Positions 11,701 through 23,765 of a DNA stretch of 64,000 nt are shown here, piece by piece. Both the position numbers and the translations under genes were made by a program. The notes beneath the pieces are model-generated. The model had not been told where the DNA came from and made no database searches. It worked only from the letters and a program-made list of their open reading frames with translations. This DNA comes from Calliopsis andreniformis (lineage: Eukaryota; Arthropoda; Insecta; Hymenoptera; Andrenidae), in NCBI RefSeq assembly GCF_051401765.1, contig NC_135064.1:21674001-21738000 (forward strand), in the 5' to 3' direction. The number at the start of each line of letters is the position of its first letter. Position 1 is the stretch's first letter.

Positions 11701-14700
11701 GTCTATGTATGAAATATTTTTTGCAAAATCTTTCTACCAAACATGTCACAGAGGTTTGCAAACATTGCAGATTTGTAATGGACTATTTATTGTAAATCTG
11801 ACTCTTTTTTGCATCTAATTCTTTAGGACAAATGTTTTACTTTCAACAAAGTTTCTTTCTTTAAACACGTCATTTGAAGGACAAAGTTTTTTATTGTAAT
11901 GGGTAGGTACTTGCTGGTAGATTTAAGACATAAATTCAGAACTTTTGCGAAACCGCTTTATTAGCTAAAAGCATGCTAGCAACAGAAAAGTGCTTCAGAA
12001 CTCTGACTTTGCATGCTCCAACGTATATAACTGAATTTACTTTCCTGCCATAGATCACGTTGCAATAGCAGTTCTACGCTGTATGCCACTTCTCGATCGA
12101 GAACTCGAACATGTGCGAAATTGTAATCACCATTTCGCGCATTCTGAACCCAATATATTTTACTCGACATAAAAATGAAATATTAACTAATAACAATACA
12201 CTGCCTACTCAACAAATCTAATCTAGCTCTCCCCATTATCATTATAATTTAATTACACAACATGTATTAACACGTTGAACCCCTATCTATGCAGATTATT
12301 CGATATCCGATACAGCAAGATACCTAATCAGCTAATCCTCTTACTGCTCATTATCAAAACAACAATTTCGTAACCACGCTATTTGTAGTCAAATAAAAAG
12401 CTACTAATCTCTCTTATATTCGCGCATCGCTCCTCTTCAAGGCCTAAACTTTTTCGAAATATTCTTCAGTGACTCGAAAATATCATATCCAATTGCCAAT
12501 AATCGATCCCCCTTAACAATCTAATTAGATCCTAGCATGCCTGGTATCACTGTGAATTCATCTGTCTCTCTATTTGTTCGTCCGTGAATACGTATGTGTT
12601 TTACTACGAATGGAGTGTATTCGCCAGGCGTGCACTTGAGAGACAGCCCAGCGCACAGAGAACAGACATATTCCGCATTAATTTAGCCGAGCGCCTCTGT
12701 AACATATCTCGTGTATTTAACTAAACACGCTGCTGCATACTTCCGGAAACTTCAACCTTCCCCGGGAAGACAGCCCCCCTAGCTGGTCGTAATTATTAGC
12801 GCCGCGAAACAGAAACGAGTGAGCACGTAAACGAAGGTATGTAAATTGAATTCATAATTTAACTAAATTGTCCGAATGAAAGGTCTGCGTGCAGAGTAGC
12901 TTTCAGCGCTGTAAATTTGAATTAGGAACATGTAATCGGTAATTACCATTTGGTTAACTGAATAATTTTGGGGGATTCTTCGATATGTTAACTGGATTGT
13001 TTATTGTAACAATAGATATTTGAATATTATTGTTTATTTAAGTAATGTGGTTTATGTGATTGAGGCACAGAAGCAAAAATACCATCGATTCTTTGATATG
13101 GTATATCGTTGCAGAGAAAGAATCCTCAGAGACTGTAATTGAAACGGAGAATACTGACTATCCCGAATCTATTTCTCGGTTGTCGATCACGGTAAAGGGA
13201 GATCCGAGATTCTACCATGTTGCGTTGTCTGCTTCTGAGAAACAAAGAATGAATCTGATATATGTGTTTCTCCGAAAGCAGAGAAGTTAAGAAGTGACAG
13301 ATACGTAGTGGAAGTAGATGTTACTGTTCAGACACACTGATCAACAAAACACGCGTATAGACAAATATGAAGTACAGTATTCAGCGTTTCTACTGGCACA
13401 GTAGAAACAGTGTTATACCTTTAATAACAAAATAGAATCATATTTAAAACTAGAACAACTTATACAGAATAATTTGTTCTCTACAAACGTTATTTTTTTC
13501 TCAGTTAATGTAGAACAAAACTAAAAAAAATGTATAGATACTATTTCTGTGATTCACATAGTTTTTTAAAAAGTTATAATTTTGGCTTACTATGTATTAA
13601 AAACAGAGATATGTTAATTTCGATAATACTGTTCTTAATAAGATTCGCATTCTCAATGAATAAGCCTTTGTGAGTTCTTCACTACTGGAAACTCCAATTC
13701 ACTTGTCAAATTTATTACCTGCGTACAATAGAACGTCCATGAAACAACGATGAGGAGAAGAGAAAGTTGCGAAAGTAATATTGCAAAAGAATCGTGAAAG
13801 TACAAACGTGACGATACTTAAGCAACAGTTGAATTCGCATCACACACCTCTAACCCCCCGTTTCCCAGCAGTTTAGATTATCTCCGACATTTTCGTGGTA
13901 TTGCTAATGGATATTCGAAGCTCGTGTCTTGAACGAGGGGGGAAGAACCATCATCATTTTTTGTGAAAGCTTGTCGCATCGATCGGGAAAACTTTCGTCA
14001 TTACGAACACCCACAGGCGAATATATCGTGCAATATTTAAGGGGACACTTGTATCACGACAGTCACAAAAAGATGATCAATTACACCGTAAAAAAGGAAA
14101 CTGAATGAGGAGTCAGAAACGCCTTTTATTCTTGTGTGATGGTCATCTCGAGGTTACACCCTCTTCTACGAAACGAAAGCATTTCTTCTGAGATGACAGG
14201 AGCGTAATGAAAAGCCCTAAGCCAAGCACGAGTCATTAGAGCAAGGTTAAAAAATTAGAAAATGTTTAGTCTGTAGAATGCTGTAAATAATATAAATATT
14301 CCTACGCGGAATATCACGAGGCAATTTCTCATAATTACAGACATTATCTCTTGCTCTCTGATAAGATTGCCATATATGTGGTGCAAATTGTGTGTCGAGC
14401 AAATAAAGTTGCAGGCTGTCAGCGATAAAGGTTTGCCATTTTGATAATATGTTTACACTCCAGAAGAAAACTCTCGTTGTGTAAATACCAGGCTAGTTCG
14501 ATATCCTACGAAACCCAATCCTTTTATGACCATCAGTTTTGATCAAATTCCTTTGCCATTGCTAGTAACTCAATTTTATTATCCCTTGACAATCTGGAAA
14601 GTAATTTGGCCGCACTGTGTCACAACTGAGAACTGAATCACCGAAATTGAATGTTCATTCTCACAGTCAGAGAACACAGCTTAATTCTATTGCTCGTCTG

Positions 14701-16325
14701 CCTTACAGCATCCCCGGGGCAATTACTTGAAACGTCCCCTCTCGTTAATTTTCTATCGTCAGATCTGCTCGTTATGCGTTCCCAAACAATGGACACTGTT
14801 AACAATTGGCCAAACTGATCAATTCTAGGGCGTACACTACGCAAAATTGCTACGATATGCGACACAGTCCCGAACGTTGGCCAACCTTCATCGATCATAG
14901 CCGAATTTCTATCATTCGAAGCCTGCCAATTACAAGAACGAGTTAGTCCCCTGATAAATTGGCTGGATGGATTGCGCGGCGATATCGCTCGACTCGATAC
15001 CGATGACGATCGAAACCGATCCATGGCATCGGTGCCGATAACCGATAACGCGAAATAAAATCAGATAATGCGCGTGTTGTGTAACAGAATAAGCTTCGAG
15101 TTCTCGTTAATATTCGCTGTGATTTCCTCGTTAACCGTCACACGGCTGCACAATTGAACTTGGTAAACACGTTTAAGCCAAGCCACACGCTGCTAACCAT
15201 TGAACGCAACGAAATAATCGACTACACAAACGCGTAACGGAGCCACGATCGATCCTAGCCGTGTTCTGCCATTAATGTGGGAATAAGACGACACATTCTC
15301 GATGCAATAGAATAGATAAGCTCGTTACGTAATAAATGTAATTGAAAAGGAGAGAGACTTATAGACATGTAGAGATAAGTTCTTCAATATGTAGTCTCAT
15401 TATTCTTGTGCCAGATATGGTACACTCGAACATGATAATTCGACATCCTTAAAAAAGATCAATAGTTTAAGATTGAAAAATTAATATTGTACAAATAATT
15501 TTCACCGTTTTTTTCTTCTCTTTCCTTTCGTCGCTAATAACCATTATAGACAGGTGATGCAGCAACTTTAATTTAAAAAATAACGACCTTCAAAAAATAA
15601 AAAGTATTTTACTCAGCCATTATGAAAGTATTTGAAGAACGCAGACACGCTAAAGATTCTCTATTCTAATAAAATCAGCTGAAAATGTGTTCAGTAATAA
15701 ACCATCAGACTCCTTATCGAAGGTTGCTGGATCGATGATGACCCGCGAAGAATCTGAACACCGAAACACGCGTTTCGATTGCATGCTCTCGTATTCTTTC
15801 GATAGTTCGTAGTCTTATTGCTATACTGCTTCGTTCCTTTCCTTTTCTCTTATCTTCTGTGAACGACTGTCAGGTTAGAGGTCTGGTTTATCGGGGTTAC
15901 GGTTGTGTCAGTTTGTACCGTATGGCCATTCGTTTCTCTCTGTTCCCTCGGGTTCTTTCTATTTCGCGACGGGACCGAGCTGCACGTCGAACGCATGCAC
16001 GATGCTCGTCTTCTGGAACGTGCGCGATTATGCAAAGCGTTGGAGGATTGACACACGTCATTCCCAGGACAGCCTTGAAACCTTGTGTTTCTATTCACGA
16101 TTCACGTGTACCAAGCTCGTCAAATTCTTGGGTAATTTGTAGTATCTCCGTATTAATCGCCATCGTCCAAAAAAGTGTGTTAATTTTAGCTACCTCGTTG
16201 TGTCTACTATGTCACCCTATGTAGTTCGAAGGCGAAAAGTTTCAGGAGATGAAAAGAACATTCCATTTTCGTTATGTGCTCTAGATCACTAACCAGACAC
16301 AATTGAAAAGTCTTTCTATCCTTAA
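8746..16325. other. Noncoding stretch; no gene recognised
   Basis: AT-rich DNA with CpG-rich patches around 10930-11420. Frames up to 128 codons (14638-15024 minus; 15859-16224 plus) have no recognisable motifs, and overlapping frames are also open there. Nothing else supportable seen. Confidence 0.55.
11108..11123. promoter_or_regulatory. 16-bp perfect palindrome ACGATAACGTTATCGT
   Basis: Perfect 16-bp palindrome in a CpG-rich patch (about 10930-11300). It holds two GATAAC-type half sites. Long for chance; no gene is recognised beside it. Confidence 0.4.
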
Positions 16326-16444
16326 ACCCTTTGCATACAATAACTAGTCTGACTCAAAATTATAAGTTCGGGCCAAACATGAATATCGCAAGTTAGACTC
16401 GTGGTATTGTTACTGAAAAGGGCTTTTTGCCGATTTTTAAGGGG
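16326..16444. mobile_element. Short inverted-repeat element with TTAA on both sides
   Basis: TTAA at 16322-16325 and 16445-16448. Internal arms CCCTTTGCATACAATAACTA with GTCTGACTC, against reverse CCCTTTTCAGTAACAATACC with GAGTCTAACTT, form a long imperfect hairpin. The outer ends (ACCCTTT against CCCCTTA) do not register exactly. It may be a decayed piggyBac-type MITE or a nested pair. Confidence 0.38.
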
Positions 16445-19131
16445 TTAACTTCAAGTGGATAGGTTACATTCTGAGTTCAGGAATACGTCTAACAAAAATA
16501 GCGTTAAGATTGCAAAGTAAAATTGCAAACAAGAACCAAGATTGTTCGTCAACGCAAGAAATGAGACGTTTACAGATTTTGATATTTTTCATTTTGCTAT
16601 CTTTCTCAAGATAAACAATGCTTTCGAAACAATAGACTTATTATCGGTTTAAGTGAAGTAGATCAGAACTTTTTGATCATTTTTATTACGTCTTTCTTAA
16701 TAACGATGCAACAGTACAGCTTTCCATGCCTAACTATGACATCGCCAAAATGGTATACATGCTTGTTACAGAATTATGGTAGGAAATTCTAGCAAGAACC
16801 TGAATGGAAACTCGCCAAAAAAGCTGAACCATAACGTGTGTTCTCCGTCGCTTTAACCCGATTGCGCATCGAGTTGTATAACAAGCCTAGCTCATTTGAT
16901 CGCATTTGCTACGCATTTATAGGATCCTCTATGCTCGTCGCTTCGATGCACGGGCGTGTAATATTACCGGATTTTACTGCACGAGCGCGTCCCAGCCCTG
17001 ATTCTATATCGCGGAGGAAAATCAGACACGTAGAATGTAACGAGATCGGATGCCGCTAGAACGACCAGATTGTTCGGGTACTCATCAAGATTGCTGCGTA
17101 CACGAATCGCCTTACCGTCCCATTTTATTCCTCCCATTGCGATTAAATCTCGAACGAGATTGCGTTATGCAACGAGAATCGGGTTTACTTTCACTCTTGA
17201 GTTAGTGATGCGTTCCTGGAGTACGACGTCGGAGCGTCACGTTTTGTGTAAAGGGAGACTATGATACGATTTGTCGAAGCGAAATTTTGTTTGCTGGGTC
17301 TGATGATATAGTTTCCTTTATGCACTGACGCTTAAAAAATGCTCCTCTCTTCTGGAGAGAATTTTTATGCTTAAGGATGTCAGAAGCTTCATTAATATTC
17401 GAATCAAGACGATCAGCAACGAAATTGTTGAACAAAGTTCCCATTCTCGTCTGCACAGTAGTAACTTGCAGCTCAGAAAATCTCGCTGAGGATCAAGAAA
17501 TTATCGCCAACAAAAGTACTGAATGACATCTATCGCATCTTCTGCATCGAGCAGACTATGCACCTACATACACTCTTTGCATTCCGAAATATGATTAAAA
17601 AGCACCTTCACAATTCTCGCAGAAATCTTTCACCGAATCTCTCCATTCCTCAGGAACGAAACGCTTCGCGAGATTCTCGCGTCGTCGTGAAACTGGCCGC
17701 TGTTTATACAAATCACGTCCCAGAAACGAATTCCAAGCAGTCTCGTCTGCCGGTTCAACAGCACTCGAGCAATCCAGGAGGCCACCGTGAATCCCTTGCT
17801 TTTTCCCAGTGACCGATGTACCGCGGGCATCCCTTTATTTCCACTGGTGTCGCGTTCAGCACAGCTTCAGACCACTTCTTCAGAAATGTGCATCGCCGCG
17901 CATAGAGCAGGTACGCGGCGCGCCTCGCGAGAAATACGACAGCGTGGAGAATAGACGCGACATGGAAGAACGGATACAGGGATACGCGAGAAAACAAGAG
18001 CATGCTAGGGGGTGGAGGGGGTGTATCAAAGCGTCGACGCAGCGGAATATTCACGGGACAAGAACAGAGTCGGCCGACGAGTTGCTTCGAGGATGAGGGC
18101 CCGTGGATAGGAAAAATTCGAGCTCGACTGAGAGCTAGACTCCTGCCAGTCTCCTGGGTTGCGCTAAATGGAGTCAACATTGTCGACAGCGGATAGTGTC
18201 AGACACTTGGTGAGCGAAAGGGTGAAAGGAGCAGTGTCTGAGCGCGGGATAATGTACAGGTGCCAGGCCACGGAGCTTATGGGGGAAATGGATGGGTACG
18301 TGGAGGGAGCAAATTGAGAGGCAATCGACGTCAGGTGAACATCGTGATGGTTATAATCATCGCAGGAGGACGTTGACTCACTTTCTTTTGTGTTTTGGAG
18401 GGGGACAGGGGACTTGGGCTACTTTCGTGTGTGCCTTTCTTTGACTGATGATTTCAAGAGAGGGAATCGGGAATGTTTTGTGACGTGTCACTCTTTGTGT
18501 CTGAGGACTCTTTGATAATGTAGCAAAGTAAGGTAATAGTAAATTCTAATGAAGGTAGTATTTTGTAAGTAGAGAATGACTAGATTTGAGCATACAAATA
18601 TGTGTCTTTTTATTTGAGAATATTTCCTTTGGAAGGTGAGCTTCTTTGCGCGTTGTTACATTTTGTTAGAGTTTTGAAATTCTTCCCAGTTGCATTTTCT
18701 AGTTTTGCAATGCAATGGAGATCACGTACCACTGAAAAAATTGCAATGACCAAAGGCAATTATAACATTCTGCAGTAAATGTCTGTTCAACAGTTCGCTG
18801 GAAGTTTGAATTAAGCGTCAAAGGATAGATGAATAGACTCGCAAATTTCTGATCACGAGATTTTCCTTTTTTCCTTTCAAATCCCACGATAAAAAGAGAA
18901 AACATTATGTCAATATGAAAAACCCTCACATCAATGGGTTACTTCGAACGCTTTGCCGAAACGCGGATGCCAAAAGTTGTATTGTGCAAATCCCTTTTTC
19001 AATCAGTCAAAAACAGGCAGTCAAGCATTGAAAGGCTATCGATGCACATCTGACATGCAATACAGTCGTGCCAGCTGATGTTTTTAATCGATGTTTGCAC
19101 ATTTATATTCTCTCTATTCTAAACACCGTTC
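16445..19131. other. Noncoding stretch with a CpG-rich patch
   Basis: 17640-18200 is GC-rich and opens overlapping frames on both strands (95 codons plus, 141 codons minus) with no domain; I treat them as shadows of composition. The remainder is AT-rich and empty to the eye. Confidence 0.5.
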
Positions 19132-19314
19132 AGACTGAAATAAAATAAAGGGGAAAGCACACGGTCAATAATATTGTCAACAGGTTTTGATGCTGACAAT
19201 ATTATTAATCGTGTTTGGTCTATATTAAAGGAATAAAAATTGCATATTGATGAAATTTTAATATTTTGTAACTCAAGCCTTTAGACTGAAGCACATTGAC
19301 AAAATTATTGTCAA
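19132..19314. repeat. Inverted-repeat cluster (AATAATATTGTCAA family)
   Basis: Arms 19159-19181 and 19192-19214 pair at about 20 of 23 positions around a 10-nt loop. A second, nearly palindromic TTGACAAAATTATTGTCAA lies at 19296-19314. Both are preceded by AGACTGAA and GCACA, so the second looks like a direct duplicate of the left half. Probably a decayed MITE. Confidence 0.5.
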
Positions 19315-20521
19315 ACTGTATTAGCAATATTCTCATCAACAATACTGATCCTGTACGGGCTCTTTTTATCATATTTAATCAATCAAGATAACGTTAACTT
19401 TATATTTCGAATTATAGAGATCTATTCCAATAGTACCTAGTCTCTTCATAGTTACCAGATAGTTAATTCATCGAGTTTCTAACTATATTAATATCTATTC
19501 TCACTTTCAAACATCCACATAAATTCTGAATTGATTTTAGTACTCCAGATACCATAAGAACTTTCGACACATCATCCAAAATTTCACTCGTAAAACGGAG
19601 CAAGCCAGACTGATTCACAATTCCTCGTGACCTCCAAACGTGGCGCTAACTTTCTCGGTGCAGTATCGACTGGTCTCAACGATTAACGGTATCGGTAACG
19701 GCACGCAAGAAGCAATTTAGACACAGCAACGCGTTCACCATCGAGGGACACCATCGCGCTCTAATCTGTACCAATCGAACTAATCTCCTACGAAAAGTCA
19801 AACGAACAATTCCACCTATCTCCAAATACTCCAGAATGGAGCGATCCCTTGACGCAGTAAGTAAAAAGCTCCCCTATTTCTTGCTCCAGTTACGATCGAA
19901 ATTGCAACGCGAGGCAAAGGGAGCCCTAATGGTCGATGGAAACGACGCGTACCGAAATTTTGAAACGCGATACGTCACAGGTGGTAAAGAGCTCGTGATA
20001 CCTTCGTACAGAGAAAAATTCGTCTACATGGTGCTTACAATTTTTTTACGTTTTAATTACTGTCAACGTCAAAGCGCCGTGCGACAGAGCGCGTTCAAAA
20101 CGACTGAGAAAGGACGAGGAGAGAGGAGCGTCGAAACGCAGCGTTTGTATAAAGCGGAACGCTCCGCGAAAGTTTTAACGAACAATGATTTAGAGAAACG
20201 ATTATGAAAACACGGGGACGACGTAAACGAGAGAATGTTTACCGGAACGCGATATAATTTCACGGGATATTGCGACCTCAAAGGGCGCGTTGACCGCGCT
20301 CTGTGTTGGTAACGTCGATTCGGGATCACAAAGAGCGCTCGATGATGCCCGCTTTGGCGAATAACTTAATCTGTAGAAAAATTGGAAATTTATATTTTAA
20401 ATGTAGATTATCGTTCAATTTGCATATTACTCACAACTATTTTACAAGTTATGTTGCATATTGTACCCAATATAATTATTATTTCAATTCACTAATAGTC
20501 ACTTATGTTTGTGAATAATAA
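19315..20521. other. Region with a possible plus-strand start, otherwise unassigned
   Basis: A 123-codon plus-strand frame (19836-20207) begins in a strong start context and meets GCA|GTAAGT after seven codons. Neither the whole frame nor the 7-codon exon reading matches a known family. Composition is GC-balanced, unlike the AT-rich flanks. Confidence 0.3.
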
Positions 20522-20926
20522 CTACAAAAAAAAGCTATAGGTAATATTTTCTGTAATCGCGTAATTCAAACAAAATAACTTAAATTTGATATATGCAGAT
20601 TTCGACTGACCCCAAAGATCAACTTCATCTGAAAACATCCTTGAATGTTCAACTTCGTTCCTTTTTGCATACTCTTCTGGCGTTAACCTTCGCTTATAAA
20701 TAGCACGATATTTTGCTGACACAAACAGTCGCGAGATAATCTTCGCCTTCTGATGAAGATACGTACGATTATTTAATCTGGCAGGAATAAAGGTCCTCTG
20801 AATATGCGATTGCGAAACTTGTTTACGCTCGAATATGTTTAATATTGAAATTAGGACCAGACTAAATATAATGATGTTCATGAATGTATAACGAACGAAA
20901 AATTCCATCATGGGTTTGATTAACAT
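20522..20926 (-). CDS. Hypothetical small single-pass membrane protein (134 aa)
   Basis: Not recognised. The frame from ATG 20926 to TAG 20522 gives 134 residues. A 20-residue hydrophobic helix (YTFMNIIIFSLVLISILNIF) comes close to the N-terminus, followed by a basic then charged tail (KYRAIYKRRLTPEEYAKRNE and SDEVDLWGQSKSAYIKFKLF) that looks more protein-like than the other frames here. The open frame begins at 21001, directly after a TAG preceded by CTCACTCTCGAC, which reads well as a splice acceptor, so this may be an exon and not a whole gene. The same frame is open again above that TAG to an ATG at 21217. The -3 base of the 20926 ATG is C (weak); an alternative start pair lies at 20911/20908. 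No clear poly(A) signal follows. It lies within what would be the first intron of Fkbp14. A chance frame in AT-rich DNA remains possible. Confidence 0.33.
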   Translation of the reverse strand: MLIKPMMEFFVRYTFMNIIIFSLVLISILNIFERKQVSQSHIQRTFIPARLNNRTYLHQKAKIISRLFVSAKYRAIYKRRLTPEEYAKRNEVEHSRMFSDEVDLWGQSKSAYIKFKLFCLNYAITENITYSFFL

Positions 20927-21004
20927 AGGGACCTGAGGATTAACGAAAACAGCGGTTTTTGTGAAAATGTCATGAGTGGCAGAGTCGCCATCGATCAACG
21001 GCTA

Positions 21005-23097
21005 GTCGAGAGTGAGTTTGTCACCTCTGGATCGAGAAGCAATTAATTCTGCGAACGACTTCGTGCAACGGACGGCGGAGAACGTAAGTAAACCGGCTGT
21101 CAAAGCCGATTTCTGACGTGGCCGAGAACCTGAAACGCTCCACTCGCTTCGCTGCTGAGATTTCCCGTTAACGACACATATTTCTGTCGTAAGAAGCAAA
21201 CGGTGAAAACCATTCATGCTCAGAGTAGAGAATTAAAACCTTCGCTAAATACAAAATAATAAGTCCACCTTTCTTTTCTAGGAAAAATAAACTCCTAAAT
21301 TACCTGTTATAGAGATATGCAAATGATAAGACATTTGCTATAGTTCAGTTTGGAATTTTATAAATACATAGACACTTAGATTAGTGAAGGTAGCCTGAAG
21401 ATCAATTGTACAGTACAGAAGTAAGATTACTTACACTTTGGCTATAAAAAAGAAATCATAAATATTCACGTCGCTGGAATCGTCAATACATGCATAACAA
21501 CCTTCAATAAAAACGATCTCTGTATTAGCTTTAACTAACTAAACATGTCTGGTCATCTGTTTCCTACATTCCAGCGAAGTGTCTGCGTTGGCAGTTGGCG
21601 CGCTCCAATCGTGTGAGAGCACGTTTCGCGTTCGAATGAATCACCAATGTTGAACCTTCCTGCTTGAATGGTCGAGCAGAGCCACGACGAGCTACACGTC
21701 GACAGTATCGAAACCATACGGGTGAACCTACATCACAGAATCATTTGAAAATGTCCTTTGAGCTACCTTCGACCGATGCTCCTAATCTACCAAAATAAAC
21801 ATAAGTACTATCTGCGATCCTCTAAACGCTGAACAGTTGAATAAAAACCATCGATACTCTGAATAATTTTTTTACGCGTAATACAAAGTCCTAAGATCAC
21901 CTGTTTCTGGCACGTCTGCGACTCTTTACGAGCATTCCTGCTTCAAATTATTCGAAACACTCGAGCTACGTGTCACTGGCACTTCGTAATATTCATCTGG
22001 AGAACAAGAAAGCCAGGTATAGTTTCATTAGCCAGGTTATTTTCACCTTCATCAACGCCATTGTTACATTTACTGCACTGCTATTCAAAATAAAGTGAAT
22101 TAATTTGGAACATTCCCACTTTTATTTCGCTGTTTAAAAATGGGGTCTTAATTAATAGCATCGCGGGATGAGGCACTCTTACGACTTGTTCAAGTGGGGA
22201 TATATTCAGTAAAAACAGTGCAGCTTTAAAAGAAGATAGGGGAAGATGAGAAATGTGCAGATACGTCTGCAATATCAGTCGCGAGCTGCAGAAGTGTCTC
22301 GTCTAGAAAGACTCTTGGCTCTTATTTTGCCGAGGGAGATTGAAAGTGCAAATTTATGAAGAAGGTTCATGAGCGTATATTCCTCATGTATGTACATTAC
22401 AAAAAGTTGGGAAGAGTGGCACTTCGGCCACCAAGGAAACTAGACGTGTAAAAATGTGTCATTACGAAACTCTAAGCTTACGAGTCTGTTTTCTGCTTGT
22501 GACTTCAATGTACCATCACGTACAGGTCTCATGTTTCATTTCAAACTTATTTATGAAATACTATTCCACATACTTTGAAGAATCCATAACTATAAAACAG
22601 ATCAGGAACACGTTTCGCTCCAAGAGGAACAGTTGATGAAACGTCAACAGGGCACGAGAAAACTCGATCCTGCTTTATATTAACCAAGACACTAAGACAG
22701 ACACTGTCAGTTACCAACAATTGCATCTAATTTACGAACTAGACCGCCACCGTTTATATCATCCCATCCTACGTGCGCATGAGAGCAGTTCCGCGCCTGA
22801 ATGTAGAGCACCAGCTTCTCTAGCTTCTCTCATATATTCAGAAAAAATAATCACCCCAGAGTAACATACATCCATTCATCGATTCAGGTCTTTTCCAGCC
22901 CTCGAAAAACGAGCATGAAAGGAAAGAAAACGCGACACTCGGATCATTATCTCAGAAGACAGGCCCGCGTGACACGTGTACACAGGCTCGGCGTAGAGGA
23001 CATAGTCGATACCAAAGAAGAGAAATGAAAAAGAGGGAAAAGTGCATTGAACAGATCACCTGGAAGGTGTTCCCTGTCATGTCAAAGTGTTACTGAC
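21005..23097. other. Probable Fkbp14 first-intron DNA
   Basis: Downstream (minus strand) of the Fkbp14 exon 1 donor. I looked for the expected DRDQPF and GWDQG codons on the minus strand and did not find them. AT-rich, no other features. The frame 21002-21217 (minus) is in register with the 20522 frame across one TAG. Confidence 0.5.
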
Positions 23098-23327
23098 CTT
23101 GAATCGAACTTAGTGCCGTCCTGCAGCGTGCCGGTGTAGTGCATCGTCAGCTGGTCGCCGATCTTCGACTTGGCGTCGCAAACCTCGGGCACGTAGAGCT
23201 TCTCCACCTTCAGGCCCGTCTGGTTCTGGTCGGCGTGTGCGAGAACAAGAACGACGGCGAACACCAGGAGCACCGTACGGCACGACGCGAGCACGACACC
23301 CGCGGTATTCACGGAACGGACAGCCAT
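23098..23327 (-). CDS. Fkbp14: Fkbp14-type ER peptidyl-prolyl isomerase, first coding exon (partial)
   Basis: Seen: 76 codons plus 2 nt. The ATG at 23327 has a good context (A at -3, G at +4), and an in-frame TAG upstream (23382-23384) rules out an earlier start. Residues 13-32 form a hydrophobic signal peptide ending near AHA, followed by an N-Q-T glycosylation sequon at 35-37. Residues about 40-76 start an FKBP fold: PEVC (47-50), then KSKIGDQLTMHYTGTLQDG and KFDS. Y64, F74 and D75 match the FKBP12 ligand-pocket residues Y26, F36 and D37. The exon ends ATTCAAG|GTCAGT, a good donor, so the split codon AG|N would complete the family motif FDSS. Known: insect Fkbp14 proteins are ER-lumen proline isomerases with one FKBP domain, EF-hands and a C-terminal ER-retention signal; they assist folding of secreted proteins. 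Inference: the remaining exons (DRDQPF onward) should lie at lower coordinates, but I could not find them. FKBP2 is the alternative; the PEVC and LTMHYTGTL wording favours insect Fkbp14. Confidence 0.86.
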
Positions 23328-23545
23328 GATATCGTTCGTTCGCTGGCGAATGCTCGTGAGCAACTGAGTCGTTGTCGCGCTCTACTCCGCCGAGCTACCT
23401 TCGCGTTTCCCCTCTACCGCGGTGCCATCGGCTGCGCTGTACTTCGTCCCGAGATCAGGCGAGCCCGTTGGAGAAAGACGAGCACACCGTGCCGCCACAT
23501 TGCGCCGTCTCATTGGCCCCACGGAATATGTAGGTCTCTGCCTCG
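23328..23545 (-). promoter_or_regulatory. Likely Fkbp14 5' leader and promoter-proximal region
   Basis: CpG-rich DNA directly upstream of the Fkbp14 start codon on the minus strand. It carries an in-frame stop at 23382-23384, so it is untranslated in the Fkbp14 frame. I see no convincing TATA box. This fits a CpG-rich, broad-type insect promoter, but the transcription start cannot be placed from sequence alone. Long open frames on the plus strand here are compositional shadows. Confidence 0.45.
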
Positions 23546-23765
23546 GCCTCTTTTCCACCTTCTTCGCCCCTCTCGCTCCCACGCCGACGATTTTCCTCTC
23601 TTTCCCCCCACGCCGAACCGAGTCTTCGCGCTTCCTCTCCCTTTTTTCCCTTCCGTCTGCCCTGCCTCTCCCTCCCCACCCAACTGGCTTCCGCCCGCGA
23701 CTCCTTTCTCTCCGTCGCCCACGCAATCGTCGCTTCCTCTTTGTCTCTTCCTCGTTTTCGTGACC
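23546..23765. repeat. Polypyrimidine/polypurine tract upstream of Fkbp14
   Basis: The plus strand is strongly C+T biased for about 220 bp, with runs such as CTCCCTTTTTTCCC and CCTCTCCCTCCCC. The minus (Fkbp14 sense) strand is therefore purine-rich. The bias opens several long overlapping frames on both strands, all low-complexity (R/G/E on one strand, S/P/L on the other). Such tracts can form triplex DNA or bind GAGA-type factors; a function here is inference from position only. Confidence 0.6.

Noticed and set aside
23328..23363. Upstream extension of Fkbp14 starting MLTSIRQRTNDI
   Set aside because: That start is a TTG, not ATG, and an in-frame stop lies just above it; the ATG at 23327 has the better context and a proper signal peptide.
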